Notes: generated from the sequence alone by a model not told the origin. DNA of 64,000 nt from UBA668 sp039796575 (GCA_039796575.1 JBDKJP010000060.1:1-64000), one strand, 5' to 3'; shown: positions 51,217 to 60,716, counted from the stretch's first letter. Made by a program: numbers and translations.

Positions 51217-52605
51217 CTATCGGCGGTGGAGCCAGCCTTGTTCGCGGTGCGCCTGCGGGGTGCTCGGCGGGCCCTGCACGAACGGCCACAGCTCCTCGGC
51301 CAGGCGGCGGTAGTTGCCGGTGGCGCGCAGCTCGCCGAGCAGCGCGTACAGCCCGAGGTTGATGCGCTGGATGAACACGAACGCCTTCGGCACGGTGGCG
51401 TACTGCGCGATGGGGCTCGTGCGGTCGAACGTGTGGCGCACGATGCCGCTCGCGTACTCGCTGCTCCACGTGATCTCACGGTCGTCGCGCACCGCTTCGT
51501 AGAACTGGCTGAAGTACTCGCCGACCTCGTCGTCGGGTGCGGGGCAACCGGTCTGCAACATCCCCGCGTGCTCGAGGATCTGACGGAACTCGGCCACGTC
51601 GTGGTCGTACGCGGCGGCCTTCACCATGCCGATGAACGTGGCCATTTCGTCGTCGGAGAAGTGCTTCACGAGGCCGAAGTCGAGGAACGTGACCTTGCCG
51701 CCGCGGTGGAACAGGTAGTTGCCCGGGTGCGGGTCGCCGTTGAACGCGTGCATGCCGTAGAGGCTGCGGAACACGAAGCGGAACAGCGTCTCGCCGGCCA
51801 GGTCGCGTTCCTCCTGCGGCCAGGTGAGCATCTCCTGCCACGTGGCGCCGTCGACGAGCTCGCTGGTGATGACGTGCGCGCTGCTGAACGCGGGCAGCAC
51901 GTCGGGGACGTGGATGAACGGGTGCCCGCGGTAGAACTCGGCGAAGCGGTGCTGGTTCGCGGCCTCGAGGCGGTAGTCGAGCTCCTCGACGAGGCGCTCC
52001 TTGATCTCGGTGACCATCTCCTCGGGGTCGAGGCCGCCGAAGCCCTGCTGCAGGATGAGGCCGAGCAGGTCGGCGTTCTTCAGGTCGGTGGCCACCGCGT
52101 CGGCCACGCCGGGGTACTGCACCTTCACCGCGACCGCGCGCTCCTGGCCGGTGGCCGGGTCGACGACGACGGCGCGGTGCACCTGGCCGATGGACGCGGC
52201 CGCGATGGGGTCGGGGTCCCACTCGACGAACAGTTCCTCCGGCCCGCGACCGAGGTCGCGGCGGATGACGTCGGCCGCGAGCTCGCCGCTCATCGGCGGG
52301 GCGCTGCTCTGCAACTGTGCGAGTGCCTCGCGCAGCGGGGCGGGCAGGCCTTCGTCGATATAGCTGGCCATCTGGCCGAGCTTCATCAGCGCGCCCTTCA
52401 TGTGGCCGAGCCGTTCGGCCACGGCCTCGGCGGTCTTCAGCTCGCGCTCGCGATCGAGCTCGACGCGTCGTTCCGCGTTGGCGAACAGCTTGCGGGCAGC
52501 GGTGCCGGCGTACTGCGCCCCGACTGCGGCGCCCAGCTTCACGACGTCGGCGTTGCGCTGCACCCGCGACGTGCGGAGATGCAGGTGCGGGCCGCGGCGG
52601 AGCAC
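51217..52605 (-). CDS. ABC1/AarF/UbiB family atypical kinase
   Basis: This protein of at least 462 residues has the ABC1-kinase core: the family KxGQ motif as ALMKLGQMAS, the Ala-rich loop AAASIGQVHRA, VAVKVQYPGV with the catalytic Lys, EELDYRLEAANQ, and NGDPHPGNYLF with FLDFGLVK. Members act in isoprenoid-lipid homeostasis. The first usable start is GTG 52605, but the frame stays open for another 24 codons upstream and encodes a hydrophobic stretch (LRLAAIAAVIGAVAAAAVV) without any ATG, GTG or TTG. A membrane anchor may thus be missing from this annotation. Confidence 0.85.
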   Translation of the reverse strand: MLRRGPHLHLRTSRVQRNADVVKLGAAVGAQYAGTAARKLFANAERRVELDRERELKTAEAVAERLGHMKGALMKLGQMASYIDEGLPAPLREALAQLQSSAPPMSGELAADVIRRDLGRGPEELFVEWDPDPIAAASIGQVHRAVVVDPATGQERAVAVKVQYPGVADAVATDLKNADLLGLILQQGFGGLDPEEMVTEIKERLVEELDYRLEAANQHRFAEFYRGHPFIHVPDVLPAFSSAHVITSELVDGATWQEMLTWPQEERDLAGETLFRFVFRSLYGMHAFNGDPHPGNYLFHRGGKVTFLDFGLVKHFSDDEMATFIGMVKAAAYDHDVAEFRQILEHAGMLQTGCPAPDDEVGEYFSQFYEAVRDDREITWSSEYASGIVRHTFDRTSPIAQYATVPKAFVFIQRINLGLYALLGELRATGNYRRLAEELWPFVQGPPSTPQAHREQGWLHRR

Positions 52606-52681
52606 GACAGCGGCAGCGGCGACCGCGCCGATGACGGCAGCGATCGCAGCAAGACGGAGGGGACGTCGAGGTGCGATGTGC

Positions 52682-53287
52682 TCAGCGTACGGGGCGGCGC
52701 GTGAGCGCGCTCAGACCTGCGCCGAACAACAGGGCGATGATGCCGAGTCGCATCCACAGCCCTTCGAGGGAGCCGGTGGCCGGCAGCGACGCCGGGGCGC
52801 TCGGGGTGGTGGGCACCGGGCCCTCGGACTCCACGAGCGTGGTGTCGGTGCCGAACACCTCGTTGTCGCCGGGCCAACCCGACGAGGCCCGTGAGTAGGT
52901 GACCGTGCACACCGCCGCCGTGGGTGCACCGTCGACGCCGAGCACCATGGCCGCAGGGTCGACGGACGTGCCGTCGGGTGAGGTGGCGCACTGCGCGTCG
53001 AACATCGCGTCGGGGATGGGGCCGAACGTGTCGCCGAGCTGATACGTGCCGAACGTGCCGCCGCTGCACATCCAGTGACCGGCGTCGAGGAGTTGGCAGG
53101 CGAGGGCACCCTCCGGTCCCGCAGGGTGCACCTCCGCCAATGGATCGACCGCACTCCCGTTGCCGTCGACCACCACGATCTCCACGGTCACCGGGGCCGA
53201 GGGGGAGTCGGCCCGGGCGACGCCGGAGACGAACGTGACGAGCAGGGCCCCCGCCAAGGTGATCAGGAAACCCGCCCGCTTCCTCAT
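52682..53287 (-). CDS. LPXTG-type surface protein with signal peptide
   Basis: This 201-residue protein has a signal peptide (RKRAGFLITLAGALLVTFVS, cleavage near ARA-DS), an external domain with two or more Cys (residues about 63, 71, 98 and 125), and a C-terminal sorting signal: LPATG, then a hydrophobic helix (GLWMRLGIIALLFGAGLSAL) and a basic RRPVR tail. It is thus a predicted sortase substrate attached to peptidoglycan. No sortase gene lies in this window. The start is ATG 53287 with a good GGAGGG upstream. The core domain is unrecognised. Confidence 0.8.
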   Translation of the reverse strand: MRKRAGFLITLAGALLVTFVSGVARADSPSAPVTVEIVVVDGNGSAVDPLAEVHPAGPEGALACQLLDAGHWMCSGGTFGTYQLGDTFGPIPDAMFDAQCATSPDGTSVDPAAMVLGVDGAPTAAVCTVTYSRASSGWPGDNEVFGTDTTLVESEGPVPTTPSAPASLPATGSLEGLWMRLGIIALLFGAGLSALTRRPVR

Positions 53288-53376
53288 CCGGCCCTCCTCG
53301 CACGTCGTTGAGGTCATGGTACGTACGCAGGGGCGATGCGTCGATGGGCCATTCGGACCATCATCCGTCAGAACAC

Positions 53377-54237
53377 TCAGCTTCGTTCGACGACCGACGC
53401 GACGGCACGCAGCAGGGTGGGCACGAAGCGGTCGGGGTTCGCCGCGATGGAGTCGTGATCGCCGTCGACGCGGAACGCCTCGGCGCGGTGGATGCCCTCG
53501 AACAGACGCACCTGTCGCCGCACCGGCACGACGCGGTCGCGCATCGTGATGAGCACCGAGGTGGGCACGTCGATCTCGTCGATCCATTCGCGCGAGTTGA
53601 AGCGGCCGATGGCGCGGCCCGCCTCGAGCACCATCCGCCAGTCGTGCAGCGACGCCTCCTGGATGGCCCACGGCTCCCACGACTCGGTCTTGCGCTGGAG
53701 GTAGAACTGCTCGGTCAGCCACGTGCGCGCCTGCGTCGGCGTGAGACGCGCGAGTGCCGCCATGCCCGACAGTCCGATGAAGCCCATGCGTTCCTCGCGT
53801 GACGTGAGGAAGTAGGGCGCGGTGGCGCACAGCACCAGCGCGCGGACGTGCTCGCGATGGCGGCGCCACACGAGCTGCGCCACGGGCCCGCCCATCGAGT
53901 AGCCGACCGGGATGACCTGTTGCAGGCCGAGCACGTCGCACACGGCCATCGCGTCGTCGGCGCAGTCCTCGAGCCGGAACGCCTTCTTCGAACGGATGCC
54001 GCGGCCGTGGCCGCGATGGTCGAGCGCCACCACGCGGTAGTGCTCGGCGAGCGCGTGGTAGCAGGTGAACCAGTTGAGGTCGGCGGTGGCGGTCCAGCCG
54101 TGGAGGAGCAGCACGGTGGGTGCGCCGGGCGGGCCGTCCATGGTGCGCACGAACGTGGTGCCTCGGCCGGGCAGCTCCATGGCCGCGCCGTGCGGCAGCG
54201 TGGGTCCGGAGGGAGTGGCCCCTCGGCGCGACGCCAC
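53377..54237 (-). CDS. Alpha/beta hydrolase
   Basis: This 286-residue protein has the alpha/beta-hydrolase pattern: oxyanion region LLLHGWTATADLNW, the Asp-containing DHRGHGRG segment, nucleophile elbow GYSMGGPVAQL, a cap region, and a late catalytic His in DGDHDSIAANPDRF. The GTG at 54237 shares one base with the greA stop (TAGTG); an internal ATG at 54180 is an alternative start. The substrate, probably an ester or small epoxide-like compound, cannot be deduced. Confidence 0.83.
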   Translation of the reverse strand: MASRRGATPSGPTLPHGAAMELPGRGTTFVRTMDGPPGAPTVLLLHGWTATADLNWFTCYHALAEHYRVVALDHRGHGRGIRSKKAFRLEDCADDAMAVCDVLGLQQVIPVGYSMGGPVAQLVWRRHREHVRALVLCATAPYFLTSREERMGFIGLSGMAALARLTPTQARTWLTEQFYLQRKTESWEPWAIQEASLHDWRMVLEAGRAIGRFNSREWIDEIDVPTSVLITMRDRVVPVRRQVRLFEGIHRAEAFRVDGDHDSIAANPDRFVPTLLRAVASVVERS

Positions 54238-54713
54238 TATGCGGGCACCACCTTCAACACCTTCACCTTGAGTTGGCGACCGTTGGCCTCGTACTCCACC
54301 CAGTCGCCGAGCTGCTTGCCGACGAGCGCGGTGCCGAGCGGCGACTTGAGGCTCATGATGCCGGCGCCCTCGGGCGGGGTCTCCTCGGGGTGGCCGAGCA
54401 GGTAGGTCTCTGCGTCGGCCTCGCTGTCGCCCTCGTACATGATGGTGACGACGGTGCCGGGCGCGACTTCGCCCTCCGCCGAGGCCTCGATGATCTCCGC
54501 GTTCTCGATGAGGTGTTCGAGCTGGCGGATGCGGCCTTCCATGTGGCCCTGTTCGTCCTTGGCGGCGTGGTAGTCGCCGTTCTCGGAGAGGTCGCCGAGG
54601 AGGCGGGCGGCTTCGATCTTGTTGGCCACCTCGATGCGGCCTCGCGTGGTGAGGTCGTAGTGCTCTTCCTTGAGGCGTTCGTACGCGGCGCGGGAAAGGT
54701 GGTGGCTGGCCAT
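54237..54713 (-). CDS. greA: Transcription elongation factor GreA
   Basis: This 158-residue factor rescues backtracked RNA polymerase by stimulating cleavage of the transcript. The N-terminal coiled coil carries the conserved acidic tip in LLGDLSENGDYHAAKDEQG (residues 39-57), and the C-terminal FKBP-like domain ends with VKVLKVVPA. A TAGACT -10-like box overlaps the end of the AraC-type gene 10 nt before ATG 54713, so it may have its own promoter. The hydrolase follows directly. Confidence 0.95.
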   Translation of the reverse strand: MASHHLSRAAYERLKEEHYDLTTRGRIEVANKIEAARLLGDLSENGDYHAAKDEQGHMEGRIRQLEHLIENAEIIEASAEGEVAPGTVVTIMYEGDSEADAETYLLGHPEETPPEGAGIMSLKSPLGTALVGKQLGDWVEYEANGRQLKVKVLKVVPA

Positions 54714-54726
54714 AGGAATGGCGAGT

Positions 54727-55437
54727 CTAACGACGCTGGCCGCGGCTCCGATATGCCCCGGGGGTCATCCCCACCGCACGCTGGAACTGGCGGGTGAACG
54801 AGCTCTGGTCGTAGAAGCCGCACTCGCCGGCGATGGCGGCGAGGGTGAGGTCGGTGTCGTCGAGCCGGCGCATCGCCTCGTCGAGGCGGGTGCGGATGAG
54901 CAGTTGCTTGGGCGACATCCCCACCGCCTTGCGCAGCGACCGTTCGAGCTGCGTGGGGCTCAGGCCGGCGGCGTCGGCGAGGTCGGCCACCTTGAGCGGG
55001 TCGGCGTAGCGCCGCCGGGCGAGGTCGATGGCGGCCTGGAGGTTGGCGTGGTGCCGGTCGGTGGTTGCCGCGGCGCGCAGGTCGTAGCTCACGGCCACGA
55101 TGCCCAGCACCGCGCCGCCCTCGTCGACGAGGCGGGTTTTGGTGGTGACGTACCAGCCGCGGGTGCCGTCGGGTCGGAGGATGAGCTCGAGCTCGTTGCG
55201 AATGGGGTCGCCGGTCGCGAGCACCTGCTGGTCCTGGGCTTCGTAGGAGGCGACGAGGTCGGCGGGGAAGAAGTCGCCCGCGCCCTGCCCGAGCACCGAG
55301 CCGACCGCGGCCCGGCCGGCTCGTTCGGCGAACGCCTGGTTGGCCGCGAGGTACCGGCCTGCGGTGTCCTTCACGCAGAACATCACATGGGGGACACCGG
55401 CGAACACGTCGTTGAGCGCGGTCACCACGGGATGCAC
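54727..55437 (-). CDS. AraC family transcriptional regulator with N-terminal PAS domain
   Basis: This 236-residue protein has an N-terminal PAS domain (about residues 8-120: VMFCVKDTAGRYLAANQAFA, LILRPDGTRGWYVTTKTRLV) and a C-terminal AraC double helix-turn-helix (ADLADAAGLSPTQLERSLRK; GECGFYDQSSFTRQFQRAVG). It diverges from putA across an 81-bp gap, so it is a good candidate for the activator of proline catabolism. The gap contains a direct repeat GCAAG-CGT-GCAAG at 55484-55496. The start is GTG 55437, since the long upstream extension is antisense to putA. Confidence 0.82.
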   Translation of the reverse strand: MHPVVTALNDVFAGVPHVMFCVKDTAGRYLAANQAFAERAGRAAVGSVLGQGAGDFFPADLVASYEAQDQQVLATGDPIRNELELILRPDGTRGWYVTTKTRLVDEGGAVLGIVAVSYDLRAAATTDRHHANLQAAIDLARRRYADPLKVADLADAAGLSPTQLERSLRKAVGMSPKQLLIRTRLDEAMRRLDDTDLTLAAIAGECGFYDQSSFTRQFQRAVGMTPGAYRSRGQRR

Positions 55438-55518
55438 CGCGCCATTGTGGCGCGCGTTGTACTTCTGCGACGGCAGGGGGTGGGCAAGCGTGCAAGACGG
55501 CCGCGGTTCAGTGGAGGT

Positions 55519-58500
55519 GTGACCGATCCCGCCCCGCACACCGATCCTGCCCGCATCGTCCGCCGTGCGGAGGAGTTGCTGCGTGCGTCCCACCGGCGCA
55601 CCCGGCGAGGTGAGCGTCGCCAGCAGCAACGCCTCGCCGGTGTGGTGCACGACGACCAGCTGCGAGCGCTCACGTTCGCCCTGACCGACGAGGTGCTGCG
55701 GTTCGACGACGACGCTCGTGCGGCGGCGCGGTTCACGGCGATCGTCGACGAGATCGGCGTGCCCGCGTCGCTGGGTGCGGCCGACCGGGCGATGCTGCGC
55801 ACGGGTGCCCGGCTGGCGGAGCGGGTGCCGCGACTGGTGATGCCACTCGTGCGGCAGCGGATCGTGCGTGAGAGCAACGGTGTGGTGCTGCGCGCCGACG
55901 ACCCGGCGTTCGCACAGCACGTCGCCCGGCGCGCCGAGGACGGCTTCGCGTTGAACGTGAACGTGCTCGGCGAGGCCATCCTCAGTGACGCCGAGGCCGA
56001 CGAGAGGTTGCGGCTGGTGCGTGAGCGCATCATGCGACCCGACGTGACGTACGTGTCGTTGAAGATCTCGGCGGTGGTGGCGAACCTCGACGTGCTCGCG
56101 TTCGACGCGTCGGTCGACCGCATCTGTGAGCGGCTGCGGGTGCTGTACCGCGACGCCGAGCGCGCCGTGCCGCGCACGTTCGTGAACCTCGACATGGAGG
56201 AGTTCCGCGACCTGCCGCTCACGCTCGCTGCGCTCACCCGAGTGCTCGACGAGCCCGAGTTCGAGGGCATCGACGCCGGCGTCGTGCTGCAGGCATACCT
56301 GCCCGACTCCCACGACGCGTGCGACGAGCTGTGCGCCTGGGCAGCGGCCCGGCACGCCCGTGCGGGTGGCACGTTGAAGGTGCGGGTGGTGAAGGGCGCG
56401 AACCTGGCGATGGAGCGCGTCGAGGCCGAGCTGCACGGCTGGGAGCAGGCGCCGTACGCCACCAAGGCCGAGGTCGATGCGAGCTTCAAGCGGCTCGTCG
56501 AGCGTGCGCTCGACGAACGGTGGGCGGGCGCCGTGCGCGTCGGCCTCGCGAGCCACAACCTGTTCGACATCGCGTGGGCGATGGGGCTGCCGCAGCGGAA
56601 TCGCATCGAGTTCGAGATGTTGGAGGGCATGGCGCCGGCGCAGTCGCGCGAGGTGCGCGAGCGCGTCGACCAGGTGCTGCTGTACGCGCCGGTGGTGCGG
56701 CACGACGACCTCCCGGCGAGCATCGCCTACCTCACGCGCCGGCTCGACGAGAACACGTCGCCCGACAACTTCCTCCGTGCGCTGTTCACCCTGCAGCCCG
56801 GTACGCCCGAATGGGACGACCAGTGCCGCCGCTTCGTCGAGGCGTTCGAGGCGAAGGACACCATCAGCACCGCGGGTCGTCGCGTGCAACGCCGCACCGC
56901 CGCCGTTCCCGTCGGCGACCCCGACCTGCGCGAGTTCCACAACGCCGCCGACACCGACTGGACCAGCGCCGAGAACCGCGAGTGGGTCGTCACGGCGTTG
57001 CGGGCCGAGACGACCGAGGCGTTCCCGGTGCTCACCACCACGGCCGAGATCGATGCCGTGGTCGACGACGCGGTGCGCGCCGCGAAGACGTGGCGCGAGT
57101 CGACGTTCGCCGAGCGTCGGGCGATGTTGTCGAAGGTGGCCGACGAGATGGAGCGGTCGCGTGGCCGAACGCTCGCGCTCATGGCGCACGACGCGTGCAA
57201 GACCGTGGCCGAGGGCGATCCCGAGGTGTCGGAGGGCATCGACTTCGCCCGCTACTACGGCTGGTGCACGCACGCGCTGGAGGAGCGGGCGGCGAAGGGT
57301 CTCGAGTTCGCGCCGCACGGTGTGGTGCTCGTCGCGTCGCCGTGGAACTTCCCGTACGCCATCCCCGCCGGCGGCGTGTTCGCGGCGCTCGCCGCGGGCA
57401 ACGCCGTGGTGCTGAAGCCGGCGCCCGAGGTGCGCGGCATCGGGTTCGAGCTCGCCCAGCAGCTGTGGCGCGCCGGTGTGCCGCGCGACCTGGTGCAGTT
57501 CGTGGCGTGCCCCGACGACGAGGTGGGCCGCCGGCTGGTGACGCACCCGGAGGTGGACACGGTGGTGCTGACGGGCGCGTACGAGACGGCGCAGCTGTTC
57601 CGCGGGTGGAAGCCGGGCATCCACGTGCTGGCCGAGACGAGCGGCAAGAACGCGCTCGTGGTGACCGCCGCGGCCGACGAGGACGCGGCCATCCGCGACC
57701 TGGTGAAGTCGGCGTTCGGGCACGCCGGGCAGAAGTGCTCGGCGGCGAGCCTCGGCATCATCGAGGCGTCGGTGTACGACGACGCGGCGTTCATGCGCCG
57801 TCTGGCCGATGCGGTGCGCAGCGTGCGCGTCGGCACGGCCGACGACCTGGCCACGATGACCGGCCCGCTCGTCGGTGCGCCGTCCGAGAAGCTGTACCGC
57901 GCGCTCACCACGCTCGAGCCGGGGGAGCGGTGGCTGGTCGAGCCGGTGTGCCTCGACGCATCTCGCAACGTGTGGTCGCCCGGCGTGAAGACGGGCGTCC
58001 GGCCCGGCTCGTGGTTCCACCGCACCGAGTGCTTCGGGCCGGTGCTGGGGCTGATGCGCGCCGAGTCGCTCGACCACGCGATCGAGTTGCAGAACGCCAC
58101 CGACTTCGGGCTCACCGGTGGCATCCACTCGCTCGACGAGCACGAGGTGGCGCACTGGCTGGACCTCGTGGAGGTGGGCAACGCCTACGTGAACCGGCAC
58201 ATCACCGGTGCCGTGGTGCAGCGCCAGCCCTTCGGCGGCTGGAAGCGCTCATCGGTGGGTTGCGGCCCGAAGGCCGGCGGACCCGCCTACGTGGAGGCGT
58301 TCGGCACCTGGGGTGGCGGCACCGACGACGAGGCCGAGTTCCGTCGGGTGTGGCGCGAGCAGTTCGCCGTCGACCACGACCCGAGCGGGCTGGCGTGCGA
58401 ACGCAACGTCCTGCGCCATCGGCCCCTGCCGGCGGTCGGCCTGTTCATCGCTCCCGACGCGTCGCCGGCCGCCGAGGCCGTGGCCCGCATGGCGGCGCGC

Positions 58501-58728
58501 GTCGCCGGCGTGCCGGTGGTCGACGTGGCGCCCGGCGCGACCGTGGTGGCCGATCGGGTGCGCGTCGTCGGCACCGTCGACGACGCCCAGCTCGCCGAGT
58601 GGTACGCCGCAGGGGTCGACGTCGACCGGTCGCAGCCCGTGGCCATCGCCGCCGTCGAACTGCGCCACTGGGTGCGCGAGCAGGCCATCAGCACCACCCG
58701 CCACCGGCACGGCCGTCTGCTCGACTGA
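55519..58728 (+). CDS. putA: Bifunctional proline dehydrogenase / delta-1-pyrroline-5-carboxylate dehydrogenase
   Basis: This 1069-residue bifunctional enzyme oxidises proline to glutamate. The N-terminal FAD proline dehydrogenase barrel (about residues 50-430) shows VRVVKGANLAMERVEAELHG and RIEFEMLEGMAPAQ. The aldehyde dehydrogenase domain (about 500-960) has SPWNFPYAIPAGG, LAETSGKNA and catalytic C740 in GHAGQKCSAAS. A C-terminal extension of about 120 residues follows. There is no DNA-binding domain, so regulation must come from elsewhere, probably the divergent PAS-AraC gene. GTG 55519 has a GGAGG spaced too closely (1-2 nt), so the exact start is uncertain. Confidence 0.94.
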   Translation: MTDPAPHTDPARIVRRAEELLRASHRRTRRGERRQQQRLAGVVHDDQLRALTFALTDEVLRFDDDARAAARFTAIVDEIGVPASLGAADRAMLRTGARLAERVPRLVMPLVRQRIVRESNGVVLRADDPAFAQHVARRAEDGFALNVNVLGEAILSDAEADERLRLVRERIMRPDVTYVSLKISAVVANLDVLAFDASVDRICERLRVLYRDAERAVPRTFVNLDMEEFRDLPLTLAALTRVLDEPEFEGIDAGVVLQAYLPDSHDACDELCAWAAARHARAGGTLKVRVVKGANLAMERVEAELHGWEQAPYATKAEVDASFKRLVERALDERWAGAVRVGLASHNLFDIAWAMGLPQRNRIEFEMLEGMAPAQSREVRERVDQVLLYAPVVRHDDLPASIAYLTRRLDENTSPDNFLRALFTLQPGTPEWDDQCRRFVEAFEAKDTISTAGRRVQRRTAAVPVGDPDLREFHNAADTDWTSAENREWVVTALRAETTEAFPVLTTTAEIDAVVDDAVRAAKTWRESTFAERRAMLSKVADEMERSRGRTLALMAHDACKTVAEGDPEVSEGIDFARYYGWCTHALEERAAKGLEFAPHGVVLVASPWNFPYAIPAGGVFAALAAGNAVVLKPAPEVRGIGFELAQQLWRAGVPRDLVQFVACPDDEVGRRLVTHPEVDTVVLTGAYETAQLFRGWKPGIHVLAETSGKNALVVTAAADEDAAIRDLVKSAFGHAGQKCSAASLGIIEASVYDDAAFMRRLADAVRSVRVGTADDLATMTGPLVGAPSEKLYRALTTLEPGERWLVEPVCLDASRNVWSPGVKTGVRPGSWFHRTECFGPVLGLMRAESLDHAIELQNATDFGLTGGIHSLDEHEVAHWLDLVEVGNAYVNRHITGAVVQRQPFGGWKRSSVGCGPKAGGPAYVEAFGTWGGGTDDEAEFRRVWREQFAVDHDPSGLACERNVLRHRPLPAVGLFIAPDASPAAEAVARMAARVAGVPVVDVAPGATVVADRVRVVGTVDDAQLAEWYAAGVDVDRSQPVAIAAVELRHWVREQAISTTRHRHGRLLD

Positions 58729-58771
58729 CGTTTGCCGTGGTGCGGGGCGCAGGCGGTACCGTTCCACCCTT

Positions 58772-59761
58772 ATGGCACATCGCATTGCAGTCATCGGTGG
58801 CGACGGCATCGGCCCGGAGGTCACCGCCGAAGCCCTCAAGGTGGTGCGCGCCGCAGGCGTGCAGATCGAGACGGTCGACTTCGACCTCGGTGGCGCCCGC
58901 TACCTGCGCGACGGCGAGATCCTCAGCGACCCCACGCTGCAGCAGCTGCGCGACTTCCAGGCCATCCTGCTCGGCGCCGTCGGCACGCCCGACGTGCCGC
59001 CCGGCGTCATCGAGCGCGGCCTGCTGCTGAAGATGCGCTTCGAGCTCGACCTGTACATCAACCAGCGTCCGTTCATCGGCACCGCGCCCGGTGGCACCAC
59101 GCCGCACGACTTCGTGGTCATCCGCGAGAACACCGAGGGCCCATACGTGGGCGAGGGTGGCGTGCTGCGCAAGGGCACGCCGCACGAGGTGGCCACGCAG
59201 GGCTCGGTCAACACCCGCATGGGTGCCGAGCGCGCCATCCGCTACGCGTTCGAGCTGGCGATGACCCGCCGCAAGCACGTCACGCTGGTGCACAAGACCA
59301 ACGTGCTCACCTTCGCCGGCGACCTGTGGCAGCGCGCGTTCAACGACGTCGCGGCCGAGTACCCCGAGGTGTCCACCGCGTACAACCACGTCGACGCGGC
59401 TTGCATCTACTTCGTGCAGGACCCGCACCGCTACGACGTCATCGTCACCGACAACCTGTTCGGCGACATCCTCACCGACCTCGGTGGTGCGGTCAGCGGC
59501 GGCATCGGGCTGGCCAGCAGCGCGAACCTCAACCCGGCGCGCACCGGCCCCAGCATGTTCGAGCCCGTGCACGGCTCCGCCCCCGACATCGTGGGCACCG
59601 GCAAGGCGAACCCGACGGCCGCCGTGCTGTCGGCAGCGTTGATGCTCGACTTCCTCGGCGAGTCGGCGGCCGCCGACCGCATCCGCGCCGCGTGCGCCGA
59701 TCCTGGTACCGGCACCACCAGCGAGATCGGTGACCGACTCGCTGCCGCCGTGGCAGGCTGA
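58772..59761 (+). CDS. leuB: 3-isopropylmalate dehydrogenase
   Basis: This 329-residue NAD-dependent enzyme oxidises and decarboxylates 3-isopropylmalate in leucine synthesis. It is the short actinobacterial type. Motifs include IGGDGIGPEVTAEA near the N-terminus, VIRENTEGPYVG, the Lys of LVHKTNVL, VTDNLFGDILTDLGG and the NAD loop FEPVHGSAPDI. The ATG at 58772 lies 9 nt after a TACCGT box, so the leader is short. It is followed by ilvE with a 40-nt gap, which implies an operon. Confidence 0.95.
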   Translation: MAHRIAVIGGDGIGPEVTAEALKVVRAAGVQIETVDFDLGGARYLRDGEILSDPTLQQLRDFQAILLGAVGTPDVPPGVIERGLLLKMRFELDLYINQRPFIGTAPGGTTPHDFVVIRENTEGPYVGEGGVLRKGTPHEVATQGSVNTRMGAERAIRYAFELAMTRRKHVTLVHKTNVLTFAGDLWQRAFNDVAAEYPEVSTAYNHVDAACIYFVQDPHRYDVIVTDNLFGDILTDLGGAVSGGIGLASSANLNPARTGPSMFEPVHGSAPDIVGTGKANPTAAVLSAALMLDFLGESAAADRIRAACADPGTGTTSEIGDRLAAAVAG

Positions 59762-59801
59762 TCCATCATTCAGGACTGAAGAACTTCGCGAAGGGGCCAT
59801 C

Positions 59802-60716
59802 ATGCCGATCACCACCACTCCCAAGATCTGGATGAACGGGGAGCTCGTCGACTGGGACAAGGCCCAGATCCACGTGCTCACGCACACGCTGCACTACGGC
59901 ACGGGTGTGTTCGAGGGTGTGCGTGCGTACGAGACCGCCGACGGCCCGGCCGTGTTCCGCCTCACCGACCACATGAAGCGGCTGCACAACTCGGCGAAGA
60001 TCGTCGGGATGGAGATCCCCTACTCGGTGGAGGAGCTCGTCGAGGCCACCAAGGCCACGGTGCGCAGCACCGGTCTGCCGAGCTGCTACATCCGCCCCAT
60101 CGCGTACTACGGGTACGGCGAGATGGGCCTCAACACGCTCCCCTGCCGGGTCGACGTGGCCATCGCCTGCTGGCCGTGGGGCGCCTACCTGGGCGACGAC
60201 GCGGTGGAGAAGGGCGTGCGGATGAAGATCTCGTCGTGGACGCGTCACGACCACAACACGATGCCGCCCGCGGCGAAGACCGTCGGCAACTACGTGAACA
60301 GCTCGCTCGCGAAGGTGGAGGCGCTGAAGGCCGGCTACGACGAGGCCATCATGCTGGCGCCGTCGGGTCTGGTGGCCGAGTGCACCGGCGAGAACATCTT
60401 CGTGTCGCGCAACGGCACCATCTTCACGCCGCCGCTCGCGGCCGGCGCGCTGGAGGGCATCACCCAGAGCTCGGTGTCGCGCATCGCTCGCGACCTCGGG
60501 TTCGACGTGCAGGTCGGCAACATCGCGCGCAGCGACCTGTACATCGCCGACGAGATCTTCGTGTGCGGCACCGCCGCCGAGGTCAGCTCGGTGAACTCGG
60601 TCGACGACCGTCAGGTGCCGTGCCCCGGCCCGGCCACCCGCGCCATCGCCGACGTGTACGCCAAGGCCGTGCGTGCGCAGGACGCCCGCTATGCCGACTG
60701 GTGCGAGCACGTCTGA
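59802..60716 (+). CDS. ilvE: Branched-chain amino acid aminotransferase
   Basis: This 304-residue fold-type IV PLP enzyme catalyses the last step of leucine, isoleucine and valine synthesis. The PLP lysine is K159 in MPPAAKTVGNYVNSS, the same number as in the E. coli enzyme. LHYGTGVFEGVRAYE, the Glu of ECTGENIFV and a TQSSVSRIARD stretch are also conserved. ATG 59802 has a GAAGGGG ribosome site; an upstream GTG in the leuB end is rejected. It pairs with leuB as expected for branched-chain synthesis. Confidence 0.95.
   Translation: MPITTTPKIWMNGELVDWDKAQIHVLTHTLHYGTGVFEGVRAYETADGPAVFRLTDHMKRLHNSAKIVGMEIPYSVEELVEATKATVRSTGLPSCYIRPIAYYGYGEMGLNTLPCRVDVAIACWPWGAYLGDDAVEKGVRMKISSWTRHDHNTMPPAAKTVGNYVNSSLAKVEALKAGYDEAIMLAPSGLVAECTGENIFVSRNGTIFTPPLAAGALEGITQSSVSRIARDLGFDVQVGNIARSDLYIADEIFVCGTAAEVSSVNSVDDRQVPCPGPATRAIADVYAKAVRAQDARYADWCEHV

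Noticed and set aside
54727..58200. Open frame of more than 1100 codons on the minus strand opposite putA
   Set aside because: Only its last part (54727-55437), the PAS-AraC regulator, has real domains. The rest is the antisense of putA.
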